Source: Niallia nealsonii
GTDB taxonomy: Bacteria; Bacillota; Bacilli; Bacillales; Cytobacillaceae
Assembly (NCBI RefSeq): GCF_002835805.1
Contig: NZ_PISE01000016.1
Coordinates: 62,001-126,000, forward strand
DNA: 64,000 nucleotides
Reading direction: 5' to 3'
A program made the translations under genes and the position numbers. The notes beneath the pieces were generated by a model. The model saw only the letters and a list, made by a program, of their open reading frames with translations. It was not told the DNA's origin and made no database searches. Shown here piece after piece: positions 1 through 7,710 of the stretch (position 1 is the first letter of the stretch; each line of letters opens with the position of its first letter).

Positions 1-1697
1 TCTTTTGTCTCGACTGCTTTAAGTATAGATCCCGTAATAGGTTTTGCTTTGTTTTCTTTGATCAAGTCTAAAAATAATGGATAATCTTCTGTTTGTTCGT
101 GAAGCAATCGGCATTCTTGTTTCTCTGACTTTTCCCAAATCTTTATTATTTTTTGTTTATTATTTTTTGCGGCAATTAACTCTTCTAATCCCTTTATTTC
201 TTTTTGAAGCTCCTTTGTTTTATTTGCATTAACTTTTTGAAAATCCTCTCCAATAATCGCCAATAGCTGGATGGCTTCTTTTCTTATCTTTCTTTTAATA
301 AATTTTTCCACTTCTTCACAATAAACAAGAAGATAATTTTCAGACAAATCCGCTTTATCATTAACAAGCTGTGTAAGGGACGTACCTCCAATTGGAGATT
401 CCCACGCTCTTACTTTTTCCATCACTTCCATGTTTGCGTTTTCAAAATCATTTGCAGTTTGTTCGAAAAATTCAATCAATGGAGACAATAATTGAATTTT
501 TGTAGTATGTTCTAATTGTTCTAAAAGGTGAACCAATCGTTTTTCTTTCTCTTTTTGCACTTTTTGTTTAGTAGTAAACAAGCCCATTTTAAACGTCTTC
601 TGCTCTGTCTGCAAATAAGCTCTAGCAAGTTCTCTATTTTGATATGGCATCATATAGGCATTTTCAATAGTTGATAAAATCGTCGTTTCCCATTGTTTAT
701 ATGTTTCACTGGCAGCATTCTGCCGTTTGGTTAACTCCATTATTTTCCTATCCAGCGTCTCTTCCAATGCGAGCTGTTCTTTTTCTGTCAACATAGATAG
801 TTGATTCAAATAAGGCGTCAGCTGCTCTTTTTTTCTATTTTCCCGAAATAGCTGATGATCTTTTTGTATTTTCAAACAGGATTGCTCGGTTGTTTTGGGC
901 AAAATAGCCTGCTTATTGTCCATTTGTTCTTTTATGTATTGCTGCAATTTTCCTAAATCATTATATTGCCAGTTTTTATCTTTGACACTTGTAAAAAAGA
1001 TCTTAACAAGTGGTACACCATATGATTGAAAAGCTCTCCGAACGCTTTCTTTAAAGTCTGCTAGCTTTAATTGTGTCTCCTGATGTTTATCCATTTGATT
1101 GACAATAAGCGCTACTTCTTTGCCGCCCGTAACTAGTTGCTTCATAAACTCCAAATTCACTTCTGACTGAACATGATTATAATCGACAACATAAAAAATA
1201 AGATCTGCCAAATGGATGCTTGATTCAGTTGCCAATAAGTGAGCCTGATCTGTACTGTCAATGCCAGGTGTATCCATCAATAAAACATTTTCCGGCAGAT
1301 TAATTCCTGATAAACAAATTTCTATTTCTTTCACATCTTGACTATTTTTGCAATAGCTTTGAATTTCCTTTAGATTAGCCACCTCTTGATAAAGAAATGC
1401 CTCTCCATTATGAAGGGTGATTTTTGCTGTATTATTGCCAGAGCGAATACGAACTAAATTAGCGGAAGTTGGAATAGGACTTGCCGGCAAAATAGGTTTA
1501 TTCATTAAAGCATTTATCATGCTAGATTTCCCCGCAGAATAATGTCCACAAAAACTAATCGAAAATTCTGATGAATATGCTTTTTTTAGCAGCTCTTTTA
1601 TTCGATTGGCGGAAAGAACATCTTCTTCTTGTAAATACAGCTGATGAAGTTTTGCTAAACGATTAAGGTTTTGGACCGAACTAGTTGTTAGAACCAT
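1..1697 (-). CDS. dynA: Dynamin-family GTPase DynA (5' part, cut by window edge)
   Basis: The reading frame starts at ATG 1697 behind a GGAGGC ribosome site and stays open to base 1, so about 565 N-terminal residues are visible. The G1 motif GHYSAGKSS lies at residues 51-59, a candidate G2 threonine at about 77, G3 DTPG at 142-145 and G4 NQMD at 200-203. A long Lys/Glu-rich helical stalk follows. This is the dynamin layout. Bacillus DynA (YpbR) is a tandem two-GTPase fusion of about 1,190 residues that fuses membranes and protects against membrane damage and phage. Whether this copy also carries the second half is not visible. No partner gene is translationally coupled to it here. Confidence 0.9.
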   Translation of the reverse strand, partial: MVLTTSSVQNLNRLAKLHQLYLQEEDVLSANRIKELLKKAYSSEFSISFCGHYSAGKSSMINALMNKPILPASPIPTSANLVRIRSGNNTAKITLHNGEAFLYQEVANLKEIQSYCKNSQDVKEIEICLSGINLPENVLLMDTPGIDSTDQAHLLATESSIHLADLIFYVVDYNHVQSEVNLEFMKQLVTGGKEVALIVNQMDKHQETQLKLADFKESVRRAFQSYGVPLVKIFFTSVKDKNWQYNDLGKLQQYIKEQMDNKQAILPKTTEQSCLKIQKDHQLFRENRKKEQLTPYLNQLSMLTEKEQLALEETLDRKIMELTKRQNAASETYKQWETTILSTIENAYMMPYQNRELARAYLQTEQKTFKMGLFTTKQKVQKEKEKRLVHLLEQLEHTTKIQLLSPLIEFFEQTANDFENANMEVMEKVRAWESPIGGTSLTQLVNDKADLSENYLLVYCEEVEKFIKRKIRKEAIQLLAIIGEDFQKVNANKTKELQKEIKGLEELIAAKNNKQKIIKIWEKSEKQECRLLHEQTEDYPLFLDLIKENKAKPITGSILKAVETK

Positions 1698-1835
1698 AGT
1701 TGCCTCCTTTTTTCTCTATTTTACCATGTTCTATGATCTAATTGTTTACAAAATCGAACTTCCATCATGCAGTGCATTTTTCCCCAATTAAATTCTTTGC
1801 AGCAAACCTTTTAAAGATTCTGGCTGTTAGTGTGA

Positions 1836-1876
1836 GATTAAAAAACAAAAAAATCCAATTTTTAAAATTGGATTTC
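1836..1876 (-). terminator. Rho-independent terminator of the 31-residue ORF
   Basis: A perfect inverted repeat (AAATCCAATTT / AAATTGGATTT, 1851-1875) is followed on the minus strand by a T-rich run. It begins about 28 bases after the stop of the small ORF, supporting a self-contained short transcription unit. Confidence 0.8.
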
Positions 1877-1903
1877 ATTTAACATACTATGTATTTAATT
1901 ATA

Positions 1904-1999
1904 TTATTTTTGATGGACTGATTTTGTCGTATTATTTAAAACATACTTCATTACAAATAAATAACTTGCAATGGTTACCCCGATAGATACAACTAACAT
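1904..1999 (-). CDS. Fur-controlled 31-residue membrane miniprotein
   Basis: This small ORF has ATG at 1999, an AAGGG ribosome site six bases upstream, and a stop at 1904. The product starts MLVVSIGVTIASYLFVMKYV, a single hydrophobic segment, and ends in a short polar tail (NNTTKSVHQK), so a one-pass membrane peptide is likely. The unit is complete: a SigA-type promoter with Fur boxes lies upstream and a terminator downstream. I do not recognise the family. Bacillus Fur regulons contain tiny proteins (FbpA, FbpB, FbpC) that work with the small RNA FsrA, and the neighbouring candidate sRNA makes that comparison tempting. It is an inference only. Confidence 0.6.
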   Translation of the reverse strand: MLVVSIGVTIASYLFVMKYVLNNTTKSVHQK

Positions 2000-2021
2000 G
2001 ATTATCCCTTCTTTCTGTTAA

Positions 2022-2076
2022 TGAGAATAACTATCAAGTTCAATTAGATTGTATCATTAACGATAATCATTTTCAA
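2022..2076 (-). promoter_or_regulatory. SigA promoter with two Fur boxes
   Basis: On the minus strand TTGAAA (2071-2076) and TACAAT (2048-2053) are separated by exactly 17 bases. Two 7-1-7 Fur-box matches (consensus TGATAATNATTATCA) flank the start: CGATAATCATTTTCA at 2061-2075 and TGAGAATAACTATCA at 2022-2036, each 12 of 14 defined positions. One lies over the promoter spacer and -35, the other downstream of the expected start, a typical arrangement for iron-dependent repression. Confidence 0.65.
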
Positions 2077-2112
2077 TATGTCCTATTGTTTTTTTTGAAT
2101 TTTTCATTTATT

Positions 2113-2206
2113 TCAACAAAAAAAGGATGCCCTAACTAACTTAGGCATCCTTAAACTGTTTTGAAGGAGTTGCTGTGCATTTCTATTATAAAGAAACCAT
2201 TGTAAA
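2113..2206 (-). ncRNA. Candidate Fur-regulated small RNA with anti-SD seed
   Basis: A strong minus-strand terminator (stem GGATGCC / GGCATCC at 2125-2150, then seven Ts) has no protein gene in front of it. Upstream, in minus orientation, are two possible -10 boxes TATAAT, at 2212-2217 and 2185-2190. The second pairs with ATGAAA at 17 bases. A Fur-box-like TGAGAATATTTTTCA (12 of 14) lies at 2232-2246. The transcript would be roughly 65-95 nt and contain CAACTCCTTC just before the terminator hairpin, complementary to a Shine-Dalgarno sequence. Size, iron box and C/U-rich seed resemble FsrA-type iron-sparing RNAs. The exact start, and any homology to FsrA, are unproven. Confidence 0.45.
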
Positions 2207-2231
2207 ATTTCATTATAAATAATTTCCACAT

Positions 2232-2246
2232 TGAGAATATTTTTCA
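2232..2246. promoter_or_regulatory. Fur box upstream of candidate sRNA
   Basis: TGAGAATATTTTTCA matches the 7-1-7 Fur consensus at 12 of 14 defined positions. It sits 15 bases upstream of the TATAAT at 2212-2217, where a -35 region would be. Confidence 0.5.
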
Positions 2247-2427
2247 CAATAAATATTTAAAATTAGGTCTTTTCACATAGTCAAATAGATGGTATTGTTT
2301 TGAATAATAATATAGGATTAGAGAGAAAATAATGAAAAATTTCAAATAATATTTTCATATGCCTTTACATATAGGCAATAAAAGTATGATAAGATGAAGC
2401 TAATTGATTAATTGGGGGAATGTAAAA

Positions 2428-2880
2428 ATGACATTAACAAAAAGTGCAACAGAAATATTAAACGGGACTATTGAATCTGTCAAAAGTGTTCTCCCATTTG
2501 AAATCTCCATTCACAAGCCTTTACAAATTTCAGCTCCTTTTTTACAGAAATCTCTTGGTGTATTAATAGGTATAACTGGAGATCTGCGTGGCAGAATTAT
2601 CATTGACGGCAATGAACATGTTTTTAGCAAACTAGGGGAAACGATGTTTGGCATGCTGTTGGAAGGTGAAATGTTAGAGTCTTTTTCTGGTGAACTCGGC
2701 AATATGATTGTTGGAAATTTATCTACCTTTGTCTCACAAAATGGCATTGAAATGGATATCACTCCACCAACTGTCCTTATTGGAGAAACAAAAATGTATG
2801 GTTTTGACAAAGCGCTTCAGCTGCCAATCTCTTTAAATGAGCTTGGAACTTTAAATGTTATTTTAATGATAGAAGGATAG
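2428..2880 (+). CDS. cheX: CheX/CheC-type chemotaxis phosphatase
   Basis: A 150-residue product starting MTLTKSATEIL. ATG 2428 is chosen because a GGGGGA ribosome site lies eight bases before it; an upstream in-frame TTG (2404) has no such site. The sequence has the CheX/CheC fold signature. The E-x2-N catalytic pair falls at about Glu89 and Asn92 (SGELGNMIVGN), followed by the conserved Thr-Pro-Pro-Thr stretch. Members dephosphorylate CheY-P or related response regulators. The gene stands alone with a SigA-like promoter (TTTACA at about 2365, weak -10), away from other flagellar genes, so its target could be a non-chemotaxis receiver. Confidence 0.8.
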   Translation: MTLTKSATEILNGTIESVKSVLPFEISIHKPLQISAPFLQKSLGVLIGITGDLRGRIIIDGNEHVFSKLGETMFGMLLEGEMLESFSGELGNMIVGNLSTFVSQNGIEMDITPPTVLIGETKMYGFDKALQLPISLNELGTLNVILMIEG

Positions 2881-3024
2881 TGCCTTTATTCCTATATCCT
2901 ATGTATTCCTATATGGGTTGGACAAAACGCTTGTTTTTTCGGCTACAAACAATCTAGATTTTATCTATATTAGGCATGATTAAAATGTACAGTAACTAAA
3001 TACAAGCGTTTCAACCGTCTGCAC

Positions 3025-3177
3025 CTACAGTGTTTCATCTTGCTCCATTTTATTTTTTTGTGTATTTTGATAGTGAACTTCAATTTTTAATTTCTTTTCT
3101 ACCTTTTTTCCGCAGTTTAAGCAGGTAGTTTCTTCATTATAAAGTATCCGACAGTATTCACAATAAAACTTCTCCAT
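3025..3177 (-). CDS. Small zinc-ribbon protein (50 residues)
   Basis: ATG 3177 to TAG 3025 encodes 50 residues with two knuckles, YCEYCR near the N-terminus and CLNCGKK at about residues 19-25 (CxxC-x9-CxxC). A Lys-rich, polar C-terminal half follows. The four cysteines strongly suggest a bound zinc. The ribosome site is weak (GTGAAAG). The gene is too short for routine ORF calling and stands between cheX and the oxidase operon on the opposite strand. I do not recognise the family and assign no function. Confidence 0.55.
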   Translation of the reverse strand: MEKFYCEYCRILYNEETTCLNCGKKVEKKLKIEVHYQNTQKNKMEQDETL

Positions 3178-3482
3178 ACTTTCACATCCACTATTTATTC
3201 GGCATATAGTAGTATATTTATTAATCAGATTTTTTGTGATAAATTTAAATATACATTTTATGTTTCCCTCATTTTTACTTATGAAAAAAGCAGCAGCCTA
3301 TGACAAGTTTATGAATTTTTTCTATTTAACTAGCAAGTTTTTATTTATTCTGTTAAAAATAAATCAAACCATTTTCTAAACAATTCTTTTTGCTTACCCG
3401 CAAATTTTCGTTCATTTCAGGAAAATTTACTGGCAGAGTCAATTAATATTATCAATAACCGTAGATTCGAGGTGTTATCTGA

Positions 3483-3614
3483 TTGCTGAAAAAGAAAAAA
3501 TATATACTTCCTTCTTCTTCTCTTTTTGGTACATTTAGTTTACTTATTTTGCTTATTGGCACCATCATATTCTTATGGAGCCTTATTTATGTTGTTTTTT
3601 TATATCGTTTGTAA
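3483..3614 (+). CDS. Cytochrome oxidase subunit 2A-like small membrane protein
   Basis: TTG 3483 is preceded by GAGGTG at eight bases. The 43-residue product starts MLKKKKYILPSSSLFG and then has one transmembrane helix rich in Leu, Ile and Phe. The stop at 3614 is 19 bases before the start of subunit II. A single-helix subunit IIa encoded directly upstream of subunits II and I is typical of ba3-type oxidases; in Thermus ba3 this helix replaces a missing helix of subunit II. Position and topology make this the most likely identity; family assignment by sequence similarity is not possible by eye. Confidence 0.65.
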   Translation: MLKKKKYILPSSSLFGTFSLLILLIGTIIFLWSLIYVVFLYRL

Positions 3615-3633
3615 TTTATAGGAGGAAAAAGAG

Positions 3634-4113
3634 TTGAAAGTACATAAGTTAGAAAAGATTATTTTAATGACTGGAGGAGTAACTTTACTCCTGTTTCTTT
3701 CTGTTCTATTTTTGCAGAATTTCACATTTGGGCATCACCATGCAGCAGCCATAGAAACAGTTGATCCGAAAAAAACAGATGAAACAGCACCATTTAATAA
3801 ACCCGGCTTAAAAAAAGTATCTGAAAAAGAGTGGGATTATGAATTAGTAATTGTGGCATCTGTATTTCAATACTCCCCTTCTGAAGTAGAAATCCCTGTC
3901 GGTGCAAAAGTCAAAATAATTGCTACATCTAAAGATGTGATTCACGGCTTAGAAGTGGTTGAAACGAATATTAATTTAATGCTTGAACCAGGCCTTGTAA
4001 CAGAAAAAATTGCAACATTTCGCAAAAAAGGAGAATACCTTGTTCTATGCAATGAGTATTGTGGAAATGGCCATCATTATATGAGTGGAATATTAAAGGT
4101 GGTTGACGCATGA
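3634..4113 (+). CDS. cbaB: b(o/a)3-type cytochrome c oxidase subunit II
   Basis: A 159-residue protein from TTG 3634, with AGGAGG eight bases upstream. It has one N-terminal membrane anchor (about residues 9-30), a His-rich linker and a cupredoxin domain. The binuclear CuA ligands are visible near the C-terminus: CNEYCGNGHHYM gives Cys-x3-Cys-x3-His-x2-Met, with the additional His in VIHGLEVV. It receives electrons from cytochrome c or a similar donor and passes them to subunit I. The short length and single anchor are typical of the ba3 class rather than caa3. Its stop overlaps the start of subunit I by four bases, so the two are translationally coupled. Confidence 0.9.
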   Translation: MKVHKLEKIILMTGGVTLLLFLSVLFLQNFTFGHHHAAAIETVDPKKTDETAPFNKPGLKKVSEKEWDYELVIVASVFQYSPSEVEIPVGAKVKIIATSKDVIHGLEVVETNINLMLEPGLVTEKIATFRKKGEYLVLCNEYCGNGHHYMSGILKVVDA

Positions 4114-5759
4114 AAAGTATTTACTTAATCGATCCAAAAGATGGAAAATTAATAAAAACCCACCTTTTCCTTGCCTTTTTAGCACTTGCGATTGGCGGTT
4201 TTGCTGGACTATTGCAGGTTCTTGTGAAAACGGGGAAAGTAGTGCTTCCCTTTAATATCAGCTATTATCAAATATTAACCGTACACGGTGTTCTTTTAGC
4301 ACTGGTTTTTACCACTTTTTTTATTTTTGGTTTTATGTTTGCAGCTGTTTCAAGAACTGCTGGAACTTTCTCTAAAAAAATACGGCTACTCGCTTGGACA
4401 GGTTTTTTTCTTATGCTTATAGGCACCCTTATGGCCGCATGGATGATATTACTGAATAAAGCAACTGTTTTATACACTTTTTATGCTCCCTTACAGGCTC
4501 ATGCTATCTTTTATATTGGATTAGCGCTTTTTTTTATTGGGACTTGGTTGGAAGGAATAGCAATCATTCTTCACTATGCTATATGGAAAAAAACACATAA
4601 AAACATACTTAGTCCCCTCTTAACTTTTATGGCAGTTGTTAATTCCATCATGTGGATAATAGCTTCTTTTGGTGTAACGGGAAGTATTGTTTTCCAGATG
4701 ATTCCTTGGTCACTCGGGTGGCATTCCACTATAAATATAGTAATAAGCCGCACTCTGTTTTGGTATTTTGGCCATCCTCTGGTGTATTTTTGGCTGCTCA
4801 CAGCCTATATGGCTTGGTATGTTGTCATTCCCAAAGTAATCGGCTGGAGGCTTTATTCTGACTCCCTAGCGCGTTTGGCCTTTTTATTATTTTTAATTTT
4901 TTCTATTCCTGTAGGTTTTCACCATCAGCTCATGGAACCAGGAATAAGTCATAGTTGGAAGTTTTTCCAAGTTTTTTTAACTTTTGTTGTGATTATTCCT
5001 TCATTAATGACCGCCTTTTCTATGTTCGCAACCTTTGAATCATTCGCCCGAAGCAAAAAAGATGCTGGACTATTTGGCTGGTTTAAGCAGCTCCCCTGGG
5101 GTGATGCCAGATTTGTTGTTCCTTTTATAGGAATGCTTGCTTTTATTCCTGGTGGCGCTGGCGGCATTATTAATGCATCTAATCAAATGAATGCAGTGGT
5201 CCATAATACCACTTGGATAACAGGACATTTTCATCTGACCATATCAACAACTGTCACCTTAACTTTTTTTGGCGTATCTTATTGGCTAATTGGCCATCTA
5301 ACTGGCCGCATCTTAACAAAAAAACTAAATCGTCTTGCTATTATTCAGGGTATATCGTGGGCAATTGGCATGACAATTATGTCAGGAAGCATGCATATTG
5401 CAGGGCTTTTAGGTGCACCTAGAAGAACAGCATTTACAGACTACGGCGGAGCAGCGCAAGCAAAGAAATGGATAAGCTATCAACTGGCACAAGCTGTTGG
5501 CGGCAGCATCTTGTTTATTAGTATACTGCTTGTTCTCTTTATCGTTATTTATTTAGCCTTTTTTGCAGAAAAAGGCATACAAGAATTTCCTGTTGCAACA
5601 ATGGACGTGCATGATGAAAAACCCCTTCTTCTTCTTCTAGAAAATTGGCTTCTTTGGATCGGCATTACTTTTTTTGTTATTATTATTGCCTATGCCATTC
5701 CTTTATACTCCATGATTCAGCATGCACCGACTGGCAGCAGCGGCTATCAGCTTTGGTAA
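4110..5759 (+). CDS. cbaA: b(o/a)3-type cytochrome c oxidase subunit I
   Basis: A 549-residue polytopic membrane protein, the heme-copper catalytic subunit that reduces oxygen and pumps protons. The HPLVYFW segment carries the CuB histidine and the nearby tyrosine, VGFHHQLMEPG carries the two further CuB histidines, and WITGHFHLTIS carries the heme histidines. Length and motifs match the B-family (ba3) oxidases. The operon is 2A-II-I without subunit III, assembly or heme-A genes nearby. B-family oxidases usually have high oxygen affinity, so a role at low oxygen is likely (inference). A strong terminator follows. Confidence 0.93.
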   Translation: MKSIYLIDPKDGKLIKTHLFLAFLALAIGGFAGLLQVLVKTGKVVLPFNISYYQILTVHGVLLALVFTTFFIFGFMFAAVSRTAGTFSKKIRLLAWTGFFLMLIGTLMAAWMILLNKATVLYTFYAPLQAHAIFYIGLALFFIGTWLEGIAIILHYAIWKKTHKNILSPLLTFMAVVNSIMWIIASFGVTGSIVFQMIPWSLGWHSTINIVISRTLFWYFGHPLVYFWLLTAYMAWYVVIPKVIGWRLYSDSLARLAFLLFLIFSIPVGFHHQLMEPGISHSWKFFQVFLTFVVIIPSLMTAFSMFATFESFARSKKDAGLFGWFKQLPWGDARFVVPFIGMLAFIPGGAGGIINASNQMNAVVHNTTWITGHFHLTISTTVTLTFFGVSYWLIGHLTGRILTKKLNRLAIIQGISWAIGMTIMSGSMHIAGLLGAPRRTAFTDYGGAAQAKKWISYQLAQAVGGSILFISILLVLFIVIYLAFFAEKGIQEFPVATMDVHDEKPLLLLLENWLLWIGITFFVIIIAYAIPLYSMIQHAPTGSSGYQLW

Positions 5760-5782
5760 AAAACATGCTCAAGAACAAAAAA

Positions 5783-5832
5783 GATGTGTGCCATTCGCTT
5801 TGTTTCATTCAAATGGCGCACATCCTTTTTAT
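5783..5832 (+). terminator. Terminator of the ba3 oxidase operon
   Basis: A 13-bp stem (GATGTGTGCCATT with AATGGCGCACATC, one wobble) is followed by CCTTTTTATTTTTT. Confidence 0.85.
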
Positions 5833-5884
5833 TTTTTATAATTTGGCTATTTTCTTACACTTTGTTGCTTTTAAAGGAGTAGGT

Positions 5885-5980
5885 TAATTTCCGTGGGGCG
5901 GGCGGTGAGCCTCCTCGGCGTATCGCCTGCCGCTAATCCCACAGGAGTCTCGCACCTTTCACTCCCATCAACCTGTTTTA
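5885..5980. repeat. Degenerate intergenic repeat, copy 1
   Basis: A GC-rich island in AT-rich DNA. It contains GCGGGCGGTGAGCCTCCT, CGCCTGCCGCTAATCCC and CAGGAGTCTCGC, and ends with CATCAACCTG. The building blocks (GGAG..GCGTGAGACTCCTG, GCCTG.AGCG, ATCAACA) recur at 24688-24772 and, more decayed, at 32547-32620 and 32822-32880. This resembles the small repeats scattered between genes in many Bacillaceae. Confidence 0.55.
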
Positions 5981-6036
5981 ACCATGTATTTATTCCTGGA
6001 AACTATCCGAAAAACAAATTTTTTTTAGAAAACAGC

Positions 6037-7554
6037 CTATAATTTATACACATTATGATACTTAGCATATAAATATTCGATTAAATAATCAGGATTTAAT
6101 CCTTCTCCTGTTACATCTTCAATAATTTCCAAAGGCTTTTTCATTTTTCCATATTGATGAATTTTTTCATTCAGCCACTTCTTAATCGGAAGGAGATCTC
6201 CTTGTTCTAATAACTCATCAAACTGTGGAATGTCTTTTAACAATGCCTGTTTTATTTGTGCTGCATACATATAGCCTAAAGCATACGATGGGAAATAGCC
6301 AAAGCTTCCACCTGCCCAGTGCACATCTTGCAGTACTCCTTCACCATCATTTTTCGGCGTTACGCCTAAATAAGCTTGATACTTTTCATTCCAAATCTGT
6401 GGCAAATCTTTTACTTCGATTTCATCATTAAATAAAGCTTTTTCCAATTCATAACGAATAATAATATGAAGAGGATATGTTAATTCATCTGCTTCAATAC
6501 GAATTAACGATGGCTTTGATTCATTAATGGCCCGGTAAAAATCCTCTATTGAAATGGAATCAAACTGACCATTGCTGAATGATTTTAATCGTTCAAAATT
6601 TTGTTTCCAAAAAGCCTTATGGCGCCCTACAAAGTTTTCATAAAATAAAGATTGTGATTCATGAATTCCCATAGAAGTTCCGTCTGCCAATGGCGTACCA
6701 GTTAAATTCCCAGAAATATTCTGCTCATATAGTGCATGGCCAACTTCGTGAATGGTTCCAAAAACAGCAACACGGAAATCAGATTCATCATATTTTGTTG
6801 TAATCCTTACATCTCCTGTATTGATGCCTGTCGCAAAAGGATGAACGGTTGTATCTAGTCTTCCTGCCTCAAAATCATAGCCAATCTGCTTTAATATTTC
6901 CATGCTAAAAGCATGCTGTTTTTCTTTTGGAAAATGCTCATATAAAAAAGCTGTTTTGGGATGATTATTTGCTTCTGAAATTTTTTGAACTAATGGAACA
7001 ATTTTTCCCCTTAATTCAAAAAACACCTGATCAAGTATATCAACGGTTACGCCTGGTTCATACATATCTAGGAGTGTATTATATTTGTTTCCTTCATAGC
7101 CCCAATAATGGATAAATTTCTTAGTTAACTCGACTAATTTTTCTAAATAGGGCTGAAATAAGGAAAAATCAGCCTTTTCTTTTGCTTCTTCCCACACGCT
7201 TTCTGCCTTAGACTGAAGCATCACATATTCTTTGTATTCATCTGCAGGAATTTTTTTATTGCGTTCGTACTCTTTTTTTACTTCCTCGATAAGTTTAATC
7301 GTTGTTTTCGATAAATTCTTTTGTGTTTCTTTTTCTGATAATTTTGTTATGTATTGTTCCATTTCTTTGGATGTGGAGAGATTAAATACTTCAGAAGATA
7401 ATACACCGATTACTTCTGTTCGTTGATTAATTCCTTTTTTGGGTGCACCAGTTCGCAAATCCCAATAAATTAATGCCAATGCTTCATTATAAGCACTTAT
7501 CTTTTTTACATATGCTAAAAACTCATTTTCAAGAGCTACCATCGCATTTCCCAA
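6037..7554 (-). CDS. ypwA: M32-family metallocarboxypeptidase YpwA
   Basis: A cytosolic zinc carboxypeptidase that trims C-terminal residues from peptides. All signature blocks of family M32 are present: HPF (VHPFATG), DxRxT (DVRITT), the HExxH zinc site (IHEVGHALYE), HES (GIHESQS), IRxxAD (IRIEADEL) and GxxQDxHW (GVLQDVHW). The frame is open further upstream, but TTG 7554 has a GGGAGG site nine bases before it and gives 505 residues, the family length; upstream codons run through a hairpin and are unlikely to be translated. The gene is monocistronic, preceded by a striking long hairpin and the terminator of ypvA. Confidence 0.9.
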   Translation of the reverse strand: MGNAMVALENEFLAYVKKISAYNEALALIYWDLRTGAPKKGINQRTEVIGVLSSEVFNLSTSKEMEQYITKLSEKETQKNLSKTTIKLIEEVKKEYERNKKIPADEYKEYVMLQSKAESVWEEAKEKADFSLFQPYLEKLVELTKKFIHYWGYEGNKYNTLLDMYEPGVTVDILDQVFFELRGKIVPLVQKISEANNHPKTAFLYEHFPKEKQHAFSMEILKQIGYDFEAGRLDTTVHPFATGINTGDVRITTKYDESDFRVAVFGTIHEVGHALYEQNISGNLTGTPLADGTSMGIHESQSLFYENFVGRHKAFWKQNFERLKSFSNGQFDSISIEDFYRAINESKPSLIRIEADELTYPLHIIIRYELEKALFNDEIEVKDLPQIWNEKYQAYLGVTPKNDGEGVLQDVHWAGGSFGYFPSYALGYMYAAQIKQALLKDIPQFDELLEQGDLLPIKKWLNEKIHQYGKMKKPLEIIEDVTGEGLNPDYLIEYLYAKYHNVYKL

Positions 7555-7578
7555 TTCTACCATCCTCCCTTTTATCAT

Positions 7579-7626
7579 AAAGGCTATATGCATAAACATT
7601 TAGAAATGTTTTATGCATATAGCCTT
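7579..7626. promoter_or_regulatory. Long near-perfect inverted repeat in ypwA leader
   Basis: The arms AAGGCTATATGCATAAACATT and AATGTTTTATGCATATAGCCTT pair over about 21 bp with one bulged base and a three-base loop. The hairpin ends about ten bases before the ypwA ribosome site. On the minus strand it is not followed by a T run (TTTATGATAAAAGG), so it is more likely a leader element or decayed terminator than an active terminator. Confidence 0.55.
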
Positions 7627-7663
7627 GTCTTTAAAACTATCTTACCATATTTATATAAGCAGC

Positions 7664-7702
7664 CATAAAAAACTGCCTGAATGTATAATCCCAGGCAGTA
7701 CA
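7664..7702 (-). terminator. Terminator of ypvA
   Basis: Stem ACTGCCTG / CAGGCAGT followed by TTTTTT on the minus strand, just after the ypvA stop. Confidence 0.85.
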
Positions 7703-7710
7703 ATATTTTC

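Noticed and set aside
2176-2223. Plus-strand 15-codon ORF starting GTG behind GAAGGAG
   Set aside because: Very short, no promoter on that strand, and the GAAGGAG is better explained as the complement of the CUCCUUC segment of the candidate small RNA.
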